DNA of 28,289 nucleotides from an uncultured Prevotella sp. (lineage in GTDB: Bacteria > Bacteroidota > Bacteroidia > Bacteroidales > Bacteroidaceae), in the NCBI GenBank assembly GCA_900543155.1, contig UQQN01000023.1, forward strand, positions 1 to 28,289, written 5' to 3'. The notes beneath the pieces are model-generated. The model worked only from the letters and a program-made list of their open reading frames with translations. It did no database searches and had not been told where the DNA came from. Shown in pieces: positions 23,282 through 28,289 of the stretch; the first letter of the stretch is position 1, and the number at the start of each line of letters is the position of its first letter. A program made the translations under genes and the position numbers.

Positions 23282-25159
23282 TTAAAGTCTACGTCGCCAC
23301 ACTTTGCGTTGCACATTGCGTCGGGCGTTTCGGTCGCGTGTGAGCGACAGGGCTTTTTTCCAATAAGCCACAGCCTGATTACGGTCGCCACATCGGTAAG
23401 CAATGTCGCCCGCATGTTCAAAAATTGAAGCATTTGCCTCAGTCTCGTCTATCAGACGTATTGCCTCGCGTATGTACTCATGTGCCTTGGCATAATCTTT
23501 TTTTAGATAAAGAATCCAGGCGTAGGTGTCAAGATAAGTAGGATCAGTGTCCTCCGCATCAATCGTTATGCGGCTCATCCGCTCTGCCTTGTCGAGTTGC
23601 TTCCCATCCAGCCCCAAGAAATAAGCATAGTTGTTCAAACACAACAAGTTCATTTCGTTATATTCAAGGGCATGGTCGTAGGCAATGTAAGCCTCCTCTT
23701 TCAAATTATTGCTGTGCAACACATCGCCAAGCAAGGCATAGATGTCTGAAGCTAACTGCCGGTCGGTGCTATCGTCTATGCGTTCGATGCCTTTCTGCAA
23801 CCTGCGAATGGCGTCATGGTCCTTGCCCAAACGATAGAGCGCCGTGCCCTCGTAATAATAAAACGTAACCTCGGTTGGGTCATAAAGTTCGCCTTCGCGA
23901 CATATTTTTGCCACCTGCTGCATGCTATCGCGTTGCAACATAATGAGCAACTCTTGCAAACGTGCCGTGGTATAGTCTGGTTCAATGCGCAGAATGGTGC
24001 GCATGGCTGCAAGTAAAGAGTCGGTTGGCATGCGACGTTCGCTCACATAATAGGCCTTTAACTCTGCCATGTCACGATTTTCTTGTGGTTGTGCCAATGC
24101 TTGGTTAAACAGTCGCAACACAGCCGTAGAGTCTGCACCACGACGCAAATTGTCTTCGGCATAACCGCGCATAGCCTCAAGGCGTGCCACACTCTGTGTA
24201 CGAGGATTCAGCACCACGCGGTGCAACAAATCTAAGTAGAGCGAATCTGCCTCAGCTGCTTTATAGTATGCCAATAGCGAAATCTGTGCATAACTATTGT
24301 CGGGCTCAGCAGCAAGCACGTCTTTGTAGATGAGCAATGCTTGTTCGTGATAACCATTTTGGTCGTAAAGGTCGCCCAACAACACACGATAGCGCAAGTC
24401 GTAGGGGTATTCAGCGCAAAGGTCTTCTATGGCTTGATAAGCATGTTCATCGTCCTTCATAGCCAAGTAGGTTTGAAACTTCTCAAGGCTCAACTGTTCG
24501 TTGCGTCCTTCAATACGTTCCAAGCGGTCGATGGTGCGAATTGCCCCTGCATAGTCACCACTGGTTTTATACAACCAAATCAGGGTGCTCAGCGTTTCGT
24601 CAGACTCTTTTTCTTCGGCAAGTTCTTCATAAATCTCTATGGCTTCGCGATATTTTGCACTATTTGCCAAATACGTCGCAAGGGTTTCTTTGTAATAGGG
24701 GTTCGAGGGTTCTCTTTCTACAGCCTCATGCAATAGCGAATCGCCCATAGCACGTCCCAAGGTGTCTGAATACATGGTATACGACAACTTTAGAACGCCC
24801 ATTTCATAGAGCGCCTCGGGTGCCAACGGATTTATTTTGAGTGCAGCCTCAAGCAGTTCGTGTGCTGCCCCAATATGTCCCGCCTCTTTCTGACGAATGG
24901 CTTCTAAAAACAATTCGTTATAGCGCCATTGTTGTGCACGGGTCAACGTGGGTTGTGGCACATACGCTATAGTCTCTTTCCGTCCCTCCGTCTTTACCAC
25001 ACGTTTCGTGCTATGGCAAGCACTAACCAAAAGCAACGACACCAATGCACAAACCACCAATAGCCAACGACGGCTGCGGGCTGTCGTTGGCTCATTGTGT
25101 TGTATGTGAATTATCTGTGCCAATGTTTTAGTAGGTGTTTTTTTGAGGAAGTGAGGCAA
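23282..25159 (-). CDS. TPR-repeat lipoprotein
   Basis: 625 residues. A lipobox LVSAC (C48) follows a hydrophobic stretch at about 32-47; the 30 residues before it (MPHFLKKTPTKTL...) are longer than a usual signal n-region, yet no better start exists and the ATG lies 6 bp after the dut stop. The rest is a series of tetratricopeptide-type helical repeats (e.g. GHIGAAHELLEAALKINPLAPEALYEMGVL, YREAIEIYEELAE, DHDAIRRLQKGIER, KDYAKAHEYIREAIRLIDE), a protein-interaction scaffold, probably facing the periplasm. The client is unknown. It lies in one run with dut, DUF4292 and envC-like genes. Confidence 0.88.
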   Translation of the reverse strand: MPHFLKKTPTKTLAQIIHIQHNEPTTARSRRWLLVVCALVSLLLVSACHSTKRVVKTEGRKETIAYVPQPTLTRAQQWRYNELFLEAIRQKEAGHIGAAHELLEAALKINPLAPEALYEMGVLKLSYTMYSDTLGRAMGDSLLHEAVEREPSNPYYKETLATYLANSAKYREAIEIYEELAEEKESDETLSTLIWLYKTSGDYAGAIRTIDRLERIEGRNEQLSLEKFQTYLAMKDDEHAYQAIEDLCAEYPYDLRYRVLLGDLYDQNGYHEQALLIYKDVLAAEPDNSYAQISLLAYYKAAEADSLYLDLLHRVVLNPRTQSVARLEAMRGYAEDNLRRGADSTAVLRLFNQALAQPQENRDMAELKAYYVSERRMPTDSLLAAMRTILRIEPDYTTARLQELLIMLQRDSMQQVAKICREGELYDPTEVTFYYYEGTALYRLGKDHDAIRRLQKGIERIDDSTDRQLASDIYALLGDVLHSNNLKEEAYIAYDHALEYNEMNLLCLNNYAYFLGLDGKQLDKAERMSRITIDAEDTDPTYLDTYAWILYLKKDYAKAHEYIREAIRLIDETEANASIFEHAGDIAYRCGDRNQAVAYWKKALSLTRDRNARRNVQRKVWRRRL

Positions 25160-25165
25160 AGAAAC

Positions 25166-25600
25166 TTATTGCTTACCCGTATGTCCGAAACCTCCTTCGC
25201 CGCGTTCTGTTTCGTCGAGCACATCGGTTTCTTGCCATTCGGCTTGTTCATATCGGGCTATCACAAGTTGTGCAATGCGTTCGCCATCTTCTACCGTAAA
25301 AGGTTCGGTAGAGAGGTTCACCATAATCACACCAATTTCGCCACGATAGTCGGCATCAATCGTACCCGGGGTATTGAGCAATGTAATGCCATGCTTCAGT
25401 GCAAGTCCTGAACGAGGACGCACTTGTGCCTCATACCCTTCGGGCAATGCAATGCGCAGTCCTGTAGGCACCAAACGCCTTTCCATAGGCTGCAAAGTGA
25501 TGGGTGCTTCAAGGTTGGCACGCAGGTCAAGTCCTGCGCTCAAAGGGGTTGCATATTGCGGAAGCGGATGGTGCGAACTATTTACTATTTTTATTTTCAT
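25166..25600 (-). CDS. dut: dUTP diphosphatase (dUTPase)
   Basis: 144 residues from the ATG at 25598-25600 (MKIKIVNSSHHPLPQYATPLSAG). The longer frame to 25726 would run into the divergent dgt gene and is rejected. It hydrolyses dUTP to dUMP, preventing uracil in DNA and supplying dTMP synthesis; active as a trimer. All five motifs are seen: LDLRA (I), RSGLALKHG (II), TIDADYRGEIGV (III), GERIAQLVI (IV) and RGEGGFGHTG (V, with the glycine-rich C-terminal arm). It begins the minus-strand run to nadA and is divergent from dgt. Confidence 0.97.
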   Translation of the reverse strand: MKIKIVNSSHHPLPQYATPLSAGLDLRANLEAPITLQPMERRLVPTGLRIALPEGYEAQVRPRSGLALKHGITLLNTPGTIDADYRGEIGVIMVNLSTEPFTVEDGERIAQLVIARYEQAEWQETDVLDETERGEGGFGHTGKQ

Positions 25601-25635
25601 TGCCTGTCTAAATCGTTGTTTGAGTTTATTTGTTG

Positions 25636-25643
25636 CAAAAGTA
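25636..25643 (-). promoter_or_regulatory. -7 box for the dut operon
   Basis: The minus strand reads TACTTTTG, a perfect TAnnTTTG, about 36 nt before the dut ATG. No clear -33 element was found. Confidence 0.5.
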
Positions 25644-25686
25644 CTGATTTTGGGGGAAATATGCATCATACTTGCCGCTTTTATCA

Positions 25687-25694
25687 TAAATTTG
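25687..25694 (+). promoter_or_regulatory. -7 box for dgt
   Basis: TAAATTTG matches TAnnTTTG and ends 20 nt before the dgt ATG, which implies a very short leader. The -33 element is not obvious. Confidence 0.5.
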
Positions 25695-25714
25695 CGGCAT
25701 AAAACTTCATAGCA

Positions 25715-27070
25715 ATGGATTGGCAAACGCTTATATCATCTAAACGACTGGGCAAAGAAGATAAGCCCAAGCCCCTTGAGGAACGGCGCACAGAGTTTCA
25801 ACGCGACTACGACCGACTAATTTTTTCGGCCGCCTTTCGACGTATGCAAAACAAAACACAGGTGTTTCCGCTACCTGGTAGTGTGTTTGTACACAACCGC
25901 CTCACACACAGCTTAGAAGTGTCGAGTGTGGGTCGATCTTTAGGCACGGATGTGAGTCGTGAACTCATTGTCCGACACCCCGAATTGGCTGAAACCGAAG
26001 TTACCAGTTTAGGAGCCATTGTCAGTGCGGCTTGTTTGGCACACGACATGGGAAATCCTCCTTTTGGTCACTCTGGCGAACGTGCTATTCGCACTTATTT
26101 TAGCGAGGGCAATGGTCGTCAGTGGCGTAGCCTCATCACGCACGATGGTCGTTGTTTGTCTGAGGCTGAATGGCTCGATATCACCCGATTCGATGGTAAC
26201 GCCAACACCTTCAGACTGCTCACCCATCATTTTAACGGACGACGTCGTGGCGGATTTGTGATGACGTATGCCACCCTTGCCTCTATTGTGAAATATCCCT
26301 ATGGCTCTGATGGTGCCCGACGCAAGCCTAAGTTTGGCTTTTTTGAAGCCGAACGTGCCACCTATCTCCACATAGCCGATGCTTTAGGTCTACGTCGCTT
26401 GCCCGACTTGCCTGGCAATACGCTGCGCTATGCCCGTCACCCCCTGGTTTATTTGGTAGAGGCTGCCGACGACATTTGCTATGAAATAATGGACATTGAG
26501 GATGCCCACAAACTGCGTTTGCTCAGCGACGAACAGACCATGCAACTTTTTCTCAACTTTTTTGAAAAAGACGAACAAGAAAGGTTGCAAAATCGCTATG
26601 CCACCGACACTGATGTCGACGACAAAATAGTGTATTACCGTTCGTGCGTTATCAATGCCCTTGAACGTGCTTGTGTTCAAACCTTCATGACGCACGAGGA
26701 GGAGATTCTTGCAGGCGAATTTGAAGGTTCGCTCATCGACCACCTTCCTCCCATGCTTCATGCAGCCTTCCGCCAATGCGAGGAGGTGGCTGCCACCCGC
26801 ATTTATCTTTGCCACGAAGTGACCGACGTAGACCTTGCGGGTTATCACATCATCTACACCTTGCTCGAACTCCTCACCGATGCTGTGATGGCACCCGATA
26901 AGGCTTACTCTCAGTTGCTACTTCAGCAAGTCCCAGCGCAATACGAGGTGCATGCGCCACGCGAAGGAGACCGCCTAATGGCGGTGCTCGACTACCTCTC
27001 GGGCATGACCGATGTGTATGCCCTCGACTTGTATCGCAAAATCAACGGACACTCTCTGCCAAGCGTATAA
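25715..27070 (+). CDS. dgt: Deoxyguanosinetriphosphate triphosphohydrolase (HD family)
   Basis: 451 residues. An HD-domain phosphohydrolase that splits dNTPs, classically dGTP, to the nucleoside and triphosphate. The metal-binding set is visible: H65 (NRLTHSLEV), H110/D111 (CLAHDMGNPPFGHSGE) and D252 or D253 (LVEAADDICYEIMD). The N-terminal RTEFQRDYDRLIFSAAFRRMQNKTQVF is characteristic of dGTPases. Bacterial relatives keep dNTP pools balanced, and some act against phage; there is no defence context here. It diverges from dut, pairing two dNTP hydrolases around one 114-bp control region. A terminator follows. Confidence 0.93.
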   Translation: MDWQTLISSKRLGKEDKPKPLEERRTEFQRDYDRLIFSAAFRRMQNKTQVFPLPGSVFVHNRLTHSLEVSSVGRSLGTDVSRELIVRHPELAETEVTSLGAIVSAACLAHDMGNPPFGHSGERAIRTYFSEGNGRQWRSLITHDGRCLSEAEWLDITRFDGNANTFRLLTHHFNGRRRGGFVMTYATLASIVKYPYGSDGARRKPKFGFFEAERATYLHIADALGLRRLPDLPGNTLRYARHPLVYLVEAADDICYEIMDIEDAHKLRLLSDEQTMQLFLNFFEKDEQERLQNRYATDTDVDDKIVYYRSCVINALERACVQTFMTHEEEILAGEFEGSLIDHLPPMLHAAFRQCEEVAATRIYLCHEVTDVDLAGYHIIYTLLELLTDAVMAPDKAYSQLLLQQVPAQYEVHAPREGDRLMAVLDYLSGMTDVYALDLYRKINGHSLPSV

Positions 27071-27097
27071 GCCTTGCGATTTGAAGGGACCGAAATT

Positions 27098-27141
27098 AAA
27101 AAACTGCAATTCTCCTACGTGTTGAAGAATTGCAGTTTTTT
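27098..27141. terminator. Bidirectional terminator between dgt and yoeB
   Basis: AAAAAACTGCAATTCT (27098-27113) pairs perfectly with 27126-27141, 16 bp, loop 12 nt. The A-run/T-run edges provide a U tail on both strands, so it can end dgt transcripts and the convergent toxin transcript. The right arm overlaps the toxin stop codon (27140-27142). Confidence 0.85.
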
Positions 27142-27421
27142 ATTTGTCGCTGTAATGTCCTTTCACAGAAAAGATATTTACGCAAATTTCATTGTCAATT
27201 ATTTTATAAATCATGCGGTCTTTCTTAGTAATTCTGCGACTCCAACAGCCTTGCAAGTTTCCTCGCAACTGTTCGGGTTTACCCGTCCCTGTTGTGGGAT
27301 GCACCTCTAACTCAGCTAATAAAGATTTTATTTTCTTAAGTACAGCGACTTGTCCAGAAGCCTTCCATTCATACAACTGACATTCTGCTGTAGATGAAAA
27401 AGATACCGCATACTTTTTCAT
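27140..27421 (-). CDS. Txe/YoeB-family toxin, mRNA interferase
   Basis: 93 residues. The family core is GKPEQLRGNLQGCWSRRITKKDRMIYKI followed by the C-terminal histidine/tyrosine. By alignment to E. coli YoeB (E46, R65, H83, Y84) the catalytic residues are E50, R69, H89 and Y90. YoeB toxins bind the ribosomal A site and cut mRNA during translation. The gene's ATG overlaps the antitoxin stop by 4 nt (27418-27421), the usual antitoxin-first coupling. Three residues follow HY here (SDK), a slightly longer tail than E. coli YoeB, which ends at HY. Confidence 0.92.
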   Translation of the reverse strand: MKKYAVSFSSTAECQLYEWKASGQVAVLKKIKSLLAELEVHPTTGTGKPEQLRGNLQGCWSRRITKKDRMIYKIIDNEICVNIFSVKGHYSDK

Positions 27422-27699
27422 ACCCCAAACTTGGTTTTAAAGTCAGCTTGGGTATATCTCACGCATTTCCCTTGCTCAAAATCCTTCACACCTTGCTCCA
27501 CAAGCTTTATATTTTCAGGATTGTCAAACCAAGGATCACCCGAAGGCGAAGGAGATTCTATTTTCGCATTATCTAACAGAACACCTTCGATATACTTTTT
27601 GAGAGACATTCCACTTTTTTCGGCTAAAGCAGATAATCTTTGCAATGCCACAGCTGGCAAGTCAATGCTTGTATGTGCATTAGTTAACGCGATGTTCAT
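27418..27699 (-). CDS. Antitoxin partner of the YoeB-type toxin
   Basis: 93 residues. The N-terminal half (about 10-45: TSIDLPAVALQRLSALAEKSGMSLKKYIEGVLLD) looks like a ribbon-helix-helix DNA-binding domain with a beta strand and two helices. The C-terminal half (DPWFDNPENIKLVEQGVKDFEQGK) is probably the segment that wraps the toxin. Position and overlap with the toxin gene support the call. E. coli YefM, the usual YoeB partner, has a Phd-type fold, so this would be a different antitoxin class paired with a Txe/YoeB toxin. The ATG lies only 20 nt after the 3' end of the tmRNA gene. Confidence 0.8.
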   Translation of the reverse strand: MNIALTNAHTSIDLPAVALQRLSALAEKSGMSLKKYIEGVLLDNAKIESPSPSGDPWFDNPENIKLVEQGVKDFEQGKCVRYTQADFKTKFGV

Positions 27700-27719
27700 A
27701 ACCTAAAGTTTAAAAAAAG

Positions 27720-28115
27720 TGGACCAGGAGGGGCTCGAACCCTCGTCCAAACAGGGAACTAATATGCTTTCTACACGCTTATCACTGACTAAATTTTCGT
27801 GCTGTGGCAAGACCAGTGCCACCAACCGCAGCCTTATCCTCTAAAAATTTCGCCTTTGTTGCGAGGCCAACGCGGGCTATTCCCGATTTTTCTGCACCAC
27901 CATGTCAAGACGCTTCGGGAAAAGAGCTCTTGGGTGATGTCTCGTTTCAGCACCTTGTGCCGAAATAAAGCCAATCTACTATACTTCGATTAGGCAGCGA
28001 GAGCAAACTTGTTTTCGCCAGTTAAATTGTCGATAGCCGAGATTTAAGTGCCCACTATCAGGCGCACTGCGTGCTTACATACCACTCCAACCCGCTGTCA
28101 AATCCAATCTGGCCC
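27720..28115 (-). ncRNA. ssrA: tmRNA (transfer-messenger RNA)
   Basis: 396 nt on the minus strand. The 5' end GGGCCAG (complement of 28109-28115) pairs with CTGGTCC at the 3' end (complement of 27721-27727), giving a 7-bp acceptor stem with one G-U; the discriminator A is the complement of 27720. CCA is not encoded. The T arm is GAGGG-TTCGAGC-CCCTC (27728-27744). The 5' segment GATTGGATTTGACAG is typical. The tag frame (27990-28019) encodes GENKFALAA then stop. tmRNA with SmpB rescues ribosomes on broken mRNAs and tags their products for proteolysis. The acceptor stem is followed by a run of seven T, which may end or delimit the transcript before the toxin-antitoxin genes. Confidence 0.95.
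27990..28019 (-). other. tmRNA tag-peptide reading frame
   Basis: The codons GGC GAA AAC AAG TTT, then GCT CTC GCT GCC and TAA, give GENKFALAA. The resume codon is GGC (complement of 28017-28019). Bacteroidales tags known to me are of the form GENNYALAA or GETNYALAA; the KF at positions 4-5 is a modest variation, while the ALAA degron is conserved. Confidence 0.9.
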
Positions 28116-28289
28116 AAAGGTATGGGGTATATTCGATGCAAATATACGGCTTTATTTTTAAACAATGGGTATGATAAGCCGTTTTTTAAACTTTTATACA
28201 TATTAAACGCACCGCCCCTTCAACTTTGGGTTAGATGAAAACGGCTGTTCGCCTAGGTGCAATCTCACCCATAACAGGGTGACCCGTTT
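28116..28289. other. tmRNA upstream region and contig end
   Basis: No gene is visible. The minus-strand -7 box of ssrA lies at 28139-28146. A 7-bp stem (ACGGCTT 28146-28152 with AAGCCGT 28176-28182) followed by six T on the plus strand overlaps that promoter. Near the edge, TCACCC...GGGTGA forms a small palindrome (about 28254-28271), similar in style to the REP-like palindromes elsewhere in the window. The contig may stop here because of a repeat. Confidence 0.4.
28139..28146 (-). promoter_or_regulatory. -7 promoter box of ssrA
   Basis: The minus strand reads TATATTTG, a perfect TAnnTTTG, 23 nt before the mature 5' end of the tmRNA. A possible -33 TTG lies at 28163-28165, only 16 nt upstream, shorter than the usual spacing. 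Confidence 0.55.

Noticed and set aside
25601..25726. Longer N-terminus for dUTPase
   Set aside because: It would overlap the dgt start and cover both promoter boxes; MKIKIVN at 25600 is the normal family start.
25715..27070. dGTPase as part of a phage-defence island
   Set aside because: Although some dGTPases act in defence, the neighbours are dut and envelope genes and the frame fits the housekeeping family.
27799..27993. Plus-strand 64-codon frame over the tmRNA
   Set aside because: It is antisense to a well-supported structured RNA and has no family-like sequence.
27720..28115. tmRNA 3' end as an attachment site for an integrated island carrying the toxin-antitoxin pair
   Set aside because: I found no second copy of the tmRNA 3' sequence and no integrase between 27070 and 27720; dgt follows directly after a shared terminator.

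Overview
The window reads as a chromosomal contig from a Bacteroidales bacterium, most likely Prevotella or a close relative. The evidence is: repeated Bacteroidetes -7 promoter boxes of the form TAnnTTTG, a near absence of Shine-Dalgarno sequences, a tmRNA with the tag GENKFALAA, and lineage-typical proteins (DUF4292 lipoprotein, Bacteroidales-type pyruvate kinase, EnvC-like protein, TM2/DUF2752 cassette). This is inference from content; no database was searched. Bases 2-33 are not biological: they match the 3' part of the Illumina paired-end PCR primer 2.0.

Layout. 34-480: a promoter, a truncated small gene and a cluster of palindromes. 518-7951 (minus): five co-oriented genes, read as MsbA-like ABC exporter, MdoB/LtaS-like head-group transferase, SDR epimerase/reductase, Aur1-like PAP2 protein and secreted C1 aminopeptidase; the first four suggest envelope-lipid modification. 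8213-8812 (plus): a single-gene unit for a Bacteroidales DNA-binding-like protein. 8930-11366 (minus): acidic lipoprotein, TM2 protein, DUF2752 protein and a second TM2 protein. 11367-11775: a gene-free stretch with strong hairpins. 11776-14403 (minus): aroQ, pyk and an O-methyltransferase overlapping pyk. 14496-15395 (plus): xerD, divergent from aroQ through two nearly abutting promoter boxes. 15512-19367 (minus): orphan HigA-like protein, aminopeptidase P, rbfA and a LolC/E-type permease.

19402-19748 holds the clearest mobile sequence: a 333-bp non-autonomous element with perfect 18-bp terminal inverted repeats, a 7-bp target duplication and nested internal palindromes, placed directly after the nadA stop codon. 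19749-25600 (minus) is an apparent operon dut, TPR lipoprotein, DUF4292 lipoprotein, envC-like, nadA. dgt (25715-27070, plus) diverges from dut, so dUTPase and dGTPase share one control region. The right end carries a YoeB-type toxin-antitoxin pair starting 20 nt after the 3' end of the tmRNA gene (ssrA).

Most of the window is core housekeeping and I do not claim a new defence or mobile system. The points most worth following are the MITE, the coupling of an mRNA-cleaving toxin to the tmRNA gene that rescues ribosomes on cut mRNAs, the putative lipid-modification cluster, the TM2-DUF2752-TM2 cassette and the hairpin-rich intergenic stretch.
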